Below, piece after piece: positions 1 to 10,098 of a stretch of 64,000 nucleotides of DNA. Within the stretch, counting starts at the first letter, position 1; every line of letters starts with the position of its first letter. The notes beneath the pieces are model-generated. The model had not been told where the DNA came from. It was given only the letters and a program-made list of their open reading frames with translations, and did not search any database. Source of the stretch: Scedosporium boydii (lineage: Eukaryota > Ascomycota > Sordariomycetes > Microascales > Microascaceae); contig NJFT01000103.1 in NCBI GenBank assembly GCA_002221725.1, forward strand, positions 62,001 to 126,000, in the 5' to 3' direction. The position numbers and the translations under genes are program-made.

Positions 1-425
1 CGCTGCTTGCTTAAGAGATCCGTGTGGAAGGGTAAGTCTCGACTTCTTCTCCTCTAATACTACATCTCTCGACTTTCCTGACTAACAATGTCCTTCCTTG
101 CAGGCCCCAACATTGTCCCGTAAGTTTTGTCACGCGCCATCGCTCATCCGATAGCCTAGCTCGAAGCCTCCCCCGAGAGAATCTCAGGCCCTAACGAACA
201 GAACAACCTAGTCTCCCAATCGTGCGGCCAGAGCCCGGAAAGAAAGTCCCCCCCATCCGAACACGAGCTCGCTCCGCGACTATCCTGCCCAGCTTCGTCG
301 GGCTCAAGTTCCAGGTCTACAATGGCAAGGTGTACCACGACGTCGAGATAAAGGAGGAGATGGTCGGACACAAACTCGGGGAATTCTCGCCGACGCGGAA
401 GCCCTTCATCTGGGATAAGAACTAG
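1..425 (+). CDS. RSM19: Mitochondrial small-subunit ribosomal protein uS19m (Rsm19), 5' truncated by window edge
   Basis: Component of the mitochondrial ribosome small subunit head, uS19 (S19/S15) family. I read three exons: <1-31, 104-119 and 212-425 (TAG stop). They join in frame to give the family block KRSVWKGPNIVPLPI, then [27 protein letters not shown], and a terminus [14 protein letters not shown]. The GHKLGEF/PTRKPF ending and the RARSATI block fit the mitochondrial/bacterial-type protein rather than the cytosolic uS19. The middle exon is only 16 nt; the intron before the last exon has a CTAAC branch point near 191-195. The N-terminus and start codon lie outside the window. It is convergent with the TAF10 gene. 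The family call is firm; the exact exon 3 acceptor (TAG at 209-211) was chosen because it restores the LPI motif. Confidence 0.88.
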
Positions 426-822
426 TGCCTGTGTTTCTTGAGTAGTTTTGTCATGTTCTGGGGTGATCTATGTGGGAGGGAGGAGAAAGAGAGAGAAGGG
501 GGGGATTCATTGTAGACATCTCTGTACTATACTGTCACGATACAATACCATTTTACGAGGGAATAAAGGACGTCCTGAGAAAGGAAACAAAATCTTCATT
601 GATCGAAACTAGTAATTTGTCGTTTTCATGGTCTTGTATCATTAACCTTTGTTTCCTTGGTTTCCTAGGAGTCTTTCCCTCGTAGTCCAAACGCCAAACT
701 CCCCATAAACGCCAGCCAGCAAAAATTATCTATGCGAGCTTCTCATAGTACAGACTGAAAAAAAAAAAGATTGGGGTCTTTGCCCTCTCGCGAACCACAT
801 CCAAACCTCCAGGCAAAACCAC
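426..822. other. Convergent intergenic region, 397 bp
   Basis: The 3' flanks of RSM19 and TAF10 face each other here. It holds a purine-rich run (about 470-505) and an A11 tract near 758. I see no gene. Confidence 0.6.
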
Positions 823-1497
823 TCAACGGTAGAACTCGCTCCTCTTGACGTTCACTCCATACTCAGACAAGGCCATACCAAGGTCCTCGATAGAGAGAAT
901 CGTCTTATTCGCACTCCCACCGCTCCCACCACCACCGTACCCCGCCCGCTGGATACCCAACAACGGGCCACCTCTCGACTGGTCTTTGCCAGGTTGCGCG
1001 CCGCCCGCTTGCTGACCGGGGATCGGGAACCCAGCTGCCGCTCCGAGGTTACCCATGGGGTTATTCGCGTTGGTGTTGGACGCCCGTATCCGGCTGTACT
1101 GGTACGCGTCGGCCGAGACGTCGGCGATGAACTTTTGCGTCGCGAGGGCTAGGAGGCGGGCGAGGCGGGGGTCGGTCTGCGGGGGAGGAGGGAGGCCTGC
1201 CTTGGTCATGTAGTAGTGCGTGACGGCATCTGGGATCTGGTTTTAGGTTGCTTGGGTTAGCTTGAGATGAGCTGGGGTGGTGGGGTTGGAGATAGGTGTC
1301 GTGTGACTCCGTACAATGGGCGCATAGTCGTCCATCTTGGATAGGAACTCGCGCAGCGATGTGTCCTTCTTGGTGGGCATTCGCGACTCTGGGATGGTCG
1401 GCGCCACTGTGGCGACGGTTGTGTTCTGGGTCTGTTGGGAGTTTGGCGCGGCGAGCGCCTGCTCGGGGTTATCAGGCGCGTTGGAGTTGGTTGCCAT
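823..1497 (-). CDS. TAF10: Transcription initiation factor TFIID/SAGA subunit TAF10
   Basis: Histone-fold subunit shared by TFIID and SAGA, acting in RNA polymerase II pre-initiation complexes in the nucleus. Two exons: 1497-1315 and 1236-823, intron 1314-1237 (donor GTACGG, acceptor CCAG). The spliced protein is 198 residues. Residues 1-45 are a low-complexity Asn/Gln/Thr/Ala-rich leader. From about residue 48 come the family blocks [58 protein letters not shown] and the terminal [25 protein letters not shown] ending. A Gly/Pro/Gln insertion of about 40 residues separates the histone-fold helices, as is common in fungal TAF10. A CACGTG site lies about 200 bp upstream of the ATG. The start is the first ATG in frame after the upstream stop-bearing region and gives a complete conserved core. 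Confidence 0.93.
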
Positions 1498-2377
1498 TGT
1501 CGATGATGAGGTGCTGTATCGAATTATATTAGAATAAATTGGGTAGATGTCGTATGTATTAAGCTGGAGTCGATGCGCGGAGGATGGAATGGGATATATT
1601 CGTTCGGAGACGGGAACGGAGGTTGGAGTCTTGGATGTCGGTCGCGGTGGTTCTCGGTTGACGCCGCTCGCCAAGTTGAGGTCGGTTCCTAATATCACGT
1701 GACCGTGTTTTGAGCCTGGCAGCAAGAGGAAAGGAAGAGCTGACAGGCAATTATCCATCAAAATTCCTGATTATATTCCAAGCATCTTAGTTGAGAGTTT
1801 CAACATTCTATACTTTAGGTTTCAATGTGTTCAGTGTTGAGGTGATTCAGTTCTATGTGGGTGAGAGGCAGGAAAGAGCAACCTGCCTTTACAGCAGCAG
1901 CACCTTGGCGTGTTCAATGTTCAAGTCATTGATACTCTCAAATTTGCTAAAATCAATAAATTCATACCGAACCATTCCAATCCCTTTTTTTGTTAAAAAA
2001 GCACCTTTCAAGGATATCATCCCACATGGTCTATTGTTAATACATACAGCCCTGATATAGCCACCAGAGCTACCTGACCCCCTGACCGTTATGCTTATGA
2101 GTAAAGCCCAGCTCAAGCCCTGCTGTCCCGTTCCTTTCCTGTTTCTGGGTCCCACTCACACGGTGGTATTCCTGGAGCATTAAATTGGTAGGCCAGTTCT
2201 CACACATGGGGAACCTGCCTCAAGTAGTTCTCAAAAGGAATCGCAGTTCTGAAGGTGATAAATATCCCACCGACTGAAAAGGACTCCACTCCAACAACGC
2301 CCTTCATATACGAGGGTACGAATCAAGGAATCCAATGTCAGGCCTGCACAGAAACGAAAATGTCTCCCTCGCACCTC
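1498..2377. other. Intergenic: TAF10 promoter and ERD2 3' flank
   Basis: TAF10 reads away to the left and ERD2 ends at the right edge. Apart from the CACGTG at 1696-1701 I see no gene or RNA. Confidence 0.6.
1696..1701. promoter_or_regulatory. CACGTG E-box upstream of TAF10
   Basis: The core sits in TATCACGTGACC, about 200 bp upstream of the TAF10 ATG. CACGTG is the classic bHLH (Cbf1/USF-like) site. The same core is found upstream of RFC5, RFC1/MRPL16 and MGE1 in this window. Binding is inferred. Confidence 0.4.
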
Positions 2378-3195
2378 TTAAACGGGAAGCTTGAACTTAG
2401 CTCCCTTGAGAACCTTCTTGTAGTAGATCCAGAAGAAGTCGCTGTAAAGGATGGTCTGGATAATGCCAGCGACCACGGCGATCCAGTCTATGTTTCGGTC
2501 GGGTTCGGTGACGTATCGGTAGATCCAGTTGGGGATGTAGAGGGCGCGGTAGATACCGAGCGCGAAGAGGTAATGCGTCGTGATGGTCTCGGCCTCGCCG
2601 GTTCGCTGGAGCATGAATAGCTGGGGCAGAATGGCGACGGACTCGAGCCAGATGGAGAAGGCCCAGAGAATCTCCATGACAGTGTAATAGTAGGGGAAGA
2701 GGACGGCGAGGATGGCGGCGCCGGCAAGCAGGTATTGGACTCGGAACGTGTCGGTACTAGGGTCGTTGGTCGGCTTGTATGTCGTGGTCATCAAGTAGAG
2801 CGTGTAGCCCTGGGATGTGATGAAGAGGACCTTGAAGATGAAGTTGTATGGGGATCTCGTCCAGAACAGATCTATCATGAATAGTTAGTAACAAATGCGG
2901 AAGGCCGATTGCGCCATGACCATTACCATCGTCAGACAGTTTGAATTACGTACCAAGATATCTTGTAATATATACAAGGAAGTAAAGAGCTTGTGACTTG
3001 AAGCTGATACCCGAGCAGCTCTGAGATCAATGGTTAGCTTGCGTGGTCCTTCCTCTGGGCGGGTCCATCGCCAATCGCGCTCTCCCAACCCCTGGAAAAG
3101 ATACGAACCTTGGACTGGGTCATCTTATGAAGGAGAATCAAAATAGAGACGAGATGGGACAAGTCGCCCAGGACTCGGAAGAGGTTGAGCGACAT
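2378..3195 (-). CDS. ERD2: ER lumen protein-retaining receptor (KDEL/HDEL receptor) ERD2
   Basis: Seven-helix Golgi/ER membrane receptor that returns H/KDEL-bearing ER proteins by COPI retrograde transport. Three exons: 3195-3109, 3020-2954 and 2871-2378, giving 215 residues, the usual family length. The N-terminus has the signature NLFRVLGDLSHL and the K-Q/S-C-G-I-S-F-K-SQ block; then TRYLDLFW, YKPTND, and the helix-6/7 region with WIYRY and SDFFWIYYKKVLKG. The C-terminal KKVLKG stretch matches the conserved tail needed for cycling. Both introns are short (88 and 82 bp) with GTTCGT and GTACGT donors. The ATG at 3195 places the universal LFRxLGDxSH motif at residue 5. Next to it on the right is a 2.6 kb divergent spacer to the WLM protease gene. 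Confidence 0.95.
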
Positions 3196-5808
3196 GATTG
3201 CAGAGGTCGTAGCAATGATCGTGGGGAAAATGCGACGACTTCTGGCGAGTGTTGCTCAGCGAGCTTGAAGCTTTTTGGTCAGGAACATTAGGCCTCGAAA
3301 AAGTGAAGTGTCCTTTTGAACGCGGTGGCAGGAACACTTACATTGGCAGGCGTGCTTTGGCGGCAGCATAGGCTATTCAATAATAACCGGTGTTTTGCCG
3401 GAGGTGCCTGACGAGAAGCATAACGCTATTAGCTGACGGTGGTTTTTGCACGGGTCACAGAAGAGACATGGCAGCCGACAATGAGAGAGTCAACATGAAT
3501 CATCAAATGCCGTATGGCTCGGATTCTGCCACCATGGCAGTTTCTTGGTTTTGTTTTACCTATGCAACAATAGTTGTTGAGGACTAAGGCAATTATCAGG
3601 CGTTGATTTACGAGCCTCCTCGCAGCCGTCATGACGAAACATCTAAGAGCCAGACAATCCGGATCTCCACAGAGACGGACGTCTATGAATGGACTTCCGG
3701 AATTATTGTCCCTTTCTGGGCATAACGGCAGACGCAGGCGGATAACCTTACATAACCTCACAGACAGCCCGAAGCAGGAACGGATGCGGTGGAAAGCGCA
3801 GGGCTTATTTCCCTCGAGCTGATCGGCGAACTGCGTCACCTTAGCAGGTTGGACTCTAGAACATGAGCCTTCCAAGGGCAGTTCGTCCCGTTGATGCACG
3901 CTTCCGTCCAATGGTCTACTTGCATTCAGGATATAACGCAAGGACGAGGTATACAAATACAAGTCCTTGTTAGATCTAGTCGTCGAACTATTGAAAGCCC
4001 CCCGAGCAACTCCCACAAACCCCACGAGAGCAATGAATTCAATTATGCATGCAGCGTTCCAACTCCTCTTTTTTCAACCTTCTTCCTTCTTGGGCTCTCT
4101 TCTCCTCACTTTGGGGTTACAACATTGGACCATTCTTTTGGAACCGAGTTCTAGCTTGCAGCGCGACTATCCGCAAGCGGGCAACTTCATGATCATGTGT
4201 ATACCACTAACCTATGGGAACAAAAGCTCTTAAATGTGTCGCCAGTCTCACTTACAGAGACATTTGGAGGATTGGGGGATTTTCCCTGATCTCGTTTGGT
4301 TGCCATATATTGCCTGGCGACCTCACGGAAACGAGCAGTCTGGAACCGACTATCTCGTCTTCCTCGAATGGGGTTTGACCCGACAAGTCATTGGCTACAG
4401 GTAACATCACACCCCATGAAACGCATCCATCACAGAAGAAGCTATGACCTTCCGCGGGGGGTTCTTGCAGGATATAATTGTGACATAGGCCCGTGTTCTT
4501 TATTGTTATCTCGGAAGAGGTTGAGAGTCTAGATGTGATGGCTGCCCCGCTGTTCGGAACAAGCCTATTCCTCCCCCCCTTATCCTCCTTCCCCGCACCC
4601 GGGAACGTCAACAAGGGATCTCGGCGAGGCCCCGTTGAGGCCGACTCCTGTGGCTAGACGATACACCGCACTATAAGAAATGGGCGTGCAGATTGCAGGA
4701 CTTTTCCTGGCTTGGGAAGGTCCTGCTTGACTAGCGCGATGCACCAAGTGAAGTCCCGAAGCTACACTAATAAAGATCCGGGGTTTAGGCTTCACCAAGG
4801 CGACTGAGTCAACTGGGGGCCGAGATAACATAAGCCGACAGCCAGCAAAGATAAATGGAGAGTCAATCTTGGTTGAGTTGGATTAGAAATTCACCAGACA
4901 AATTCGCCATCGCAACCTGCGCTTCAGTTGTATCATGATGTATCGTGGGGGAGACGCCGTAGAAGGAGGGGCGAGGAATAGTGCGCAAGTATAATATCCA
5001 AGGAACTAGTTTACGGCCTGGAACAGCACCGCCAATTAGTTTCCGGTGGTTTTAAACGACCTGGAGACCAGTGTTCAATGTTGTACCTCCAAGACTCACC
5101 AACCAAACACCGCAATTGATACTACCCGACCCCTTACGGCAACGGTTGTATTAATGCCACCATCCATGAGCCACCCTTGAAGACCCATGAAATTGGACAT
5201 GTACCTAGCTAGATGGGGAAGGCCTTGCATCACACGCAACTAGAGGCAAAAAGAGAGGAACAGAAAAAAGTTGAGGAACAAAAAATTGTTCGAGCCTGCA
5301 ACCAGCTCGCATCCACCAATGTACAAGTCGGTGAGCTGGACTAGTTTCTGTAGATGACAGATCCATGGATCCTGGTAGATTCATCTAGAAGTGTGGGGCA
5401 AGAGGAGGGCGAGAAAAAAAGGTTGAAATACTCGATGACATCTCGTTCTCCTTTGCTCTCTTCTTCTCCCTTGCTGCTGATACTTCGTATACTTTTGATA
5501 CCTCGTCTTCCGGGCCTTCCATAGCTTCAAGATTACCGATTGCGGATTACACACAGACAGCCTTAGGCTTCTGAGGACATACGTCATTTATCAAGACCCG
5601 CCGAGACCTTATCCACACTTACAAAAGACTCGCAAGAAATACTTCCATCTAATTCCTACCTCTCATCCACTTCCAGCAAAGCTCCCTCGACATTTCCCTG
5701 CTCGAGCTCTCTCACCCAACCCCTCTTAAGCTTTAACCCTCGGGCCGAGCTATATCTGCACTTTCACTTACACCTCACATCCACCTCCACCTCCATACAC
5801 AAATCACA
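3196..5808. other. Divergent intergenic region, 2.6 kb, between ERD2 and the WLM protease gene
   Basis: Open frames here (the longest about 200 codons, minus strand, 3429-4025) have no recognisable motif and no coding-like composition. The last 170 bp before 5809 are a C/T-rich leader typical of fungal 5' UTRs. I see no transposon ends. Confidence 0.5.
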
Positions 5809-6948
5809 ATGGCCCAAGATCATCATGCCCTTCCCGACCACTACCCCTCCGCCGACAACCCCCACCCCCCCCAAAACGGTCCCGACCATGACCATGACCA
5901 CGACCACGACCACTACCACGACCACGACACCGACACCGTAACATTCTCCTTCACCCACTGCGGCACCCCCCACGAAATCGTCTTCCCCTCCGACGCCACC
6001 ATCTCCGAAATCCCCGCCGAAATCGAAGAACTCCTCTCCATCCCCGCCGACCACCAAAAGCTCCTCGTCCCCCGCCTCGGCCTCCTCAAACCCCCCTTCC
6101 GAAACCCCGACATGGCCGTCGCGGACCTGCCCCGAGCCAACGTGCGGCTCCTGGGCTCCCGCGCAGAGACCGTCGAGAGTTTCCGCGAGGCGTCCAAGTT
6201 CGCGGAGAGTAGGCGGTTGGCGAGAGAGGCAGCCATGGCGAGGAGGCCGGCGCGGAGGGCTGGTGGTGGTGGTGGGAGGGGGGCGCAGATCGCCACTTTG
6301 GATTCTTCGTCGTCGCAGTATACTTTTCTCTCGGTTAAGCCGTTGCAGTTCCTTCCGCATCCTGAACGATCGTTGGAGCTTCTTAACCGTCTGAAGAATG
6401 ATCCCGGGATTCGCCACGCTATGGCGAAGCATAAATTTACCGTCGGGCTGCTCACGGAGATGGAACCTCTTTCCAATACACAGGTTTCTCATGAGGGCAC
6501 TACCCGTCTGCTGGGTTTGAATCGGAATCAGGGCGAGGTGATCGAGCTGCGTCTCCGGACCGACGCCCACGACGGATACAGGGATTACAAGACGATTAGG
6601 AAGACGCTATGTCACGAATTGGCGCACAACGTGCATGGGCCGCATAATCGTGACTTTTGGGACCTCTGTCATCAGATCGAGAGGGACGTCGCCCAGGCTG
6701 ACTGGTCTGCCAAGGGACGCACGCTGGGTGATGTAGAGTATGCTCTCGCGCCGACAGAGGCGGAGGAACACTACGACGAAGGCGGCTGGGTTGGTGGGTC
6801 GTATGTTCTCGGAGGTAGATCCGATGGACAGGACGCCGGCCTCAGTCGTCGGGAAGTCCTCCGAAAGGCGGCGGAGGAGAGGCAGCGGAGAATGGAGCAG
6901 GAGAGGAGGGATAGGGGTGACGATAACACGGATGCGGGGCATTCATGA
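5809..6948 (+). CDS. Ubiquitin-like domain / WLM (Wss1-like) metalloprotease fusion
   Basis: Intronless, 379 residues. Residues about 22-42 are an alternating His/Asp tract. Residues about 43-117 look like a ubiquitin-like fold (TVTFSFTHCG, then LLVPRLGLLK and a terminal VRLLGS strand). The WLM domain follows from about 160 to 320, with the zincin site H269-E270-L-A-H273-N-V-H-G-P-H279 (HExxHxxxxxH) and downstream FWDLCHQIERD. Residues 340-379 are charged and probably helical. WLM proteins of the Wss1/SPRTN type cleave DNA-protein crosslinks or SUMO/ubiquitin-linked targets; the UBL-plus-WLM architecture matches a subfamily known from fungi and plants whose substrate is less clear. Proteolysis is inferred from the intact motif. 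The His/Asp tract could bind metal, but it is also simple-sequence DNA (GACCAC/GACCAT repeats). Confidence 0.9.
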   Translation: MAQDHHALPDHYPSADNPHPPQNGPDHDHDHDHDHYHDHDTDTVTFSFTHCGTPHEIVFPSDATISEIPAEIEELLSIPADHQKLLVPRLGLLKPPFRNPDMAVADLPRANVRLLGSRAETVESFREASKFAESRRLAREAAMARRPARRAGGGGGRGAQIATLDSSSSQYTFLSVKPLQFLPHPERSLELLNRLKNDPGIRHAMAKHKFTVGLLTEMEPLSNTQVSHEGTTRLLGLNRNQGEVIELRLRTDAHDGYRDYKTIRKTLCHELAHNVHGPHNRDFWDLCHQIERDVAQADWSAKGRTLGDVEYALAPTEAEEHYDEGGWVGGSYVLGGRSDGQDAGLSRREVLRKAAEERQRRMEQERRDRGDDNTDAGHS

Positions 6949-7351
6949 TTCATGACCGGTTTCTTGGATTAGCTAGCGGAGCTTGGGATCTCTTTTGACT
7001 TGGGCCTTTTCCCTTTTTTTTTTCTTTTCTCATTTTATTTCTATGCTCATGATGCAGTATACCCAAATCGGATTCTGTGTGTGGTTTGGAGGGGCGCTAC
7101 GGAGTTTTCCAAGGACAGGCATCGCATCTCGATAGTTTTATAACACACACACACCCGGCGACTAGCATGGTGTCCTTTTTTTGAGTCTCAATTGATATTA
7201 GACCGCCTCGGTATAGCTGCATATACTGACTGGCATTATCAACGCTTCTTCCTCTGTCGGCTTGCCAAGTCATTCTTGAACCGTTTTTCATATTACAAGA
7301 ACTAGTAGTTTCCTCCTCTAAGAACCAAGAGGTCAGGAAGCTGAAGTGCGG

Positions 7352-7374
7352 AAAAAAAAAAAAAAAAAAAAAAA
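7352..7374. repeat. A23 homopolymer
   Basis: An uninterrupted run of 23 A in the convergent spacer. Tracts of the same length occur at 12115-12137 and 14587-14609. Confidence 0.9.
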
Positions 7375-7611
7375 GAAAAATACGAATTGATATGTACATG
7401 GAAACAACACATCCCGAAACGCCAAAGTAACCTCATGTCCCAATGTATATGTGTGCTACCACCAGTGACTCAAGATGTAAGGACCGGTGTCCAAGACCGC
7501 CGATGGTTGCTTTTGGTATTGTATGTATGATACAGGTCGGATAGCACGGATTCATTCGTCACGCCAAATGTGGCTTTTTCGTCGTTTTATCCCTTTCTGT
7601 TTTGCGCTGGA

Positions 7612-7661
7612 CCTCGAGTCGTTCTATGCCCCGAGTCGTTCTACGCCTCGAGTCCGACTTT
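7612..7661. repeat. 17-bp imperfect tandem repeat, nearly three units
   Basis: Units beginning CCTCGAGTCG, CCCCGAGTCG and CCTCGAGTCC start at 7612, 7629 and 7646. They lie just downstream of the LicD/MNN4-like stop codon. Confidence 0.7.
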
Positions 7662-7686
7662 CTTCCAGTTACCGCTGAGCTCTCGC

Positions 7687-8876
7687 CTAGGCTCCATTAA
7701 GAGCCTTTAAGCGAATTTCCGACTCCTTCTTCTTCCTTTCCTCCTCTTCTCGCTTCTTCTTCTCTTCGGCATCTTGCTTCCTCTTCTGATCCTCCTGCCT
7801 CTTCCTAGCTTCATCCTGTCGTCTCTTGTTATCAGCCTCCTCCCTACTTTTCTTCTCCTCTTCGTCACGCTTCTTCTTCTCTTCCTCGGTCAGGTTCCCG
7901 CTCTCTTGCTGCCTCTTCTTTTCCTCTTCTTCCTTCTTCTTTTCCTCTTCTTCTTTCTTCTTCTTCTCTTCCTCCTCCTTCTTTTTCTCTTCTTCCTCTT
8001 CCTTCTTCTTCTTCTCCTCTGCCTTCTTTCTTGCATCCTCTTGCTCCTTCTTGATCTGAGCAAAGGTCTTGACCCATTCCTTCTTCTCGGCCACCCATTC
8101 GTGTCTAGATGGAGAACGTTAGTGAGTTCCCCTGGGCGCAGAGGCATAACAAGAATAACTCACCCAAGCCATGATGTGGTTGCCAGAGACTTGGCACCGT
8201 ACTCATTAATCAATATCTTCTCAAAGTTGTATGGGATTATGGCTCTGACGCCTTCGAACTCGGTGGTTCGCATGGGGAAGAGATCGGTAGTCTGGTATTT
8301 GTGGTGGTTCTTGCAGCTCCAAACACCGGGGTTGTTGGAAGGGTCTCGCTCCATGACACCTGTGATATCGACGAACATGCCGTTCTCCATATCGATCCAG
8401 CGAGCATCTATGATATTCTGGCCATCACCCCTGTCAATGTCGATATGGTGGGGGTTGATGTCGAGAAGATATGTCTTGTTTCTCGTCTCGCCGTTCTCTT
8501 CGACGTAGCTGTACGCATGCTCGGTGCGGTTGTAATTCTTCCCGAGGAAGCGAAGTGTGTCGGTTGACATCTGAACATCAACATCGTAGTCCCAAGGCAT
8601 GATCTGGCCGTTCCACCACCAGCCTAGCAGGGTTCCGTGGGCGATCCAGGTCTCCGCGCCTAGCTTGTCGAGAGTTGTGAGGTACGCGCGAATGAGATGC
8701 CGGAGCACAATGCGATGGTCATCGTAGGACACTTGCTGGCTGAAGTACCTAATGTCATAATGGCCGAGATGCGCATCACCGCCAGGTTCGTGGAAGTACT
8801 TGTTGTCTTTCCGTTTGGTGAGGGACAGCGCCTGTGGTACTGCGGCCAGTAGCAGAATAGACTTGAAGAACTTCAT
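7687..8876 (-). CDS. LicD-domain protein with Lys/Glu-rich tail (Mnn4-like mannosylphosphate transfer factor)
   Basis: Two exons, 8876-8164 and 8104-7687 (intron GTGAGT...CTAG, 59 bp), 376 residues. A hydrophobic N-terminus (about residues 4-18, FKSILLLAAVPQALS) looks like a signal peptide. The LicD/fukutin-type domain spans about 55-235, with HGTLLGW at 80-86 and the acidic metal-binding triad D96-Y-D98-V-D100. From about 265 to the end the protein is almost only K, E, R and Q, encoded by AAG/GAG repeats. In yeast, Mnn4 combines a LicD-like domain with a KKKKEEEE repeat and promotes mannosylphosphorylation of glycans in the Golgi, so this is a probable equivalent; direct transferase activity is inferred. 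The second exon is long low complexity and may vary between strains. The start gives the signal peptide directly. Confidence 0.88.
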
Positions 8877-10082
8877 CTTGCTACGTCACGGAAGCGGGCG
8901 GCTTCAAGTGGGTAGGTTGATTCCGTGATAGCCCCTCGACGGTTGGCTATTATCGCATATGGGATGGTAGGGAGTGGGTTACAAGTACGCTTCGGCACCG
9001 GCGGTGGTTGAGAAGGAGTCCAGTCCGTCCGATAGTGCTCGATTGATTAAACCCTTCAAGGTAAAGGTAGCCGAGTCCTGAGAGATGTGATCTAAGACCA
9101 CGAGGAGAAGGGAGCATAAGTGGCGAGGTCAAAGAAAAAAAGAAAGCGGTGAGAGAGTGGTAGTAGCCGGGGAAGCACACACCTTCGATCGACCCGGCTC
9201 GGGATTATGCAAGGGCAGGTTCGGCGGCGCTTGGGTTGGTTGTGGAAGATCCCAACCCTCGAAAGGTTCGATTCGGGTAGGTTGGGTCGAGGATCGTCGA
9301 CAACGAGCGGACGTCTTGATGGATCGGCTGGCTAAAAATAAAGAAGGGTAGGCAGTCGATCTGCGTATCCGAGACGTAAGGAGAAGCGATTGGTATAATT
9401 GCCTTGGAAGGGTTCGGTTGACAGCACAGTCAGGGTTTCGGGTGTATCAAAAGAAGGAGCAGGAACATGGAAAAGGAGAGTGAATATGCTCTACGGGAAG
9501 AGACTAGATCCAGGAACCTTGGGATATGACGCCTGGAGTTGGGTCACTAAAAAAAAGTCGAGGAAGGAGAGGGAAAATTATGTCGCGTGACTAGTTACTG
9601 GACAAGATAGGGCGGAAGCAAACTAATAATACGTGGAGAAGGGGGAAACATTGATGCTATTAATCTTTCCTGGCTTGGCAAAATCTTAGATGAACATCTG
9701 GAACTGTATCCAATTGTACATTCAATGCGCTAGAATAACATGATATCAATCTCCCATTACGTTGGCATCAACGATAATGCTCCCTTCCCTTGGCAATGGC
9801 GTTGTTGGCAAAGCTGCCAGGAGGGGATCAATCGCAGTTAGAGGTACTGAGGTACTTTGATATCGACTGGGCGTGTACATTAGCGCTGGCTCCAATCCCT
9901 GTCCCCGGGCTGTTAAACGGTACAACTAGGATACGTAAAACAATGAGAGAAACAAACCATTGTACATGTACTTTAAATGTACAAAATTCCTCCAAACGTG
10001 TACCCCTTTCATGGGGGCGCCACCATCCACTTGTTTGACGCAGTCAACCATGCCGGATTAAGCAGGAAGGCACGGGGGCCGT

Positions 10083-10098
10083 TACGAAGTACGAAGTA
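10083..10098. repeat. Two overlapping copies of intergenic 9-mer TACGAAGTA
   Basis: One copy is at 10083-10091 and one at 10090-10098. Further exact copies on either strand are at 26006, 26087, 27686, 29040, 35028, 36560 and 59849, all outside genes. Confidence 0.8.

Larger units (their letters stand above)
6949..7686. other. Convergent intergenic region, 738 bp
   Basis: It contains 3' flanks, an ACACAC run at about 7144, an A23 homopolymer at 7352-7374 and a degenerate 17-bp tandem repeat at 7612-7661. No gene is seen. Confidence 0.6.

Noticed and set aside
3429..4025. 198-codon open frame on the minus strand between ERD2 and the WLM gene
   Set aside because: No domain, no coding-like composition, no splice context; probably chance.
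7774..8508. 244-codon Leu/Phe-rich plus-strand open frame resembling a membrane protein
   Set aside because: Antisense of the Lys/Glu repeat, where CTT/CTC codons mimic hydrophobic residues.
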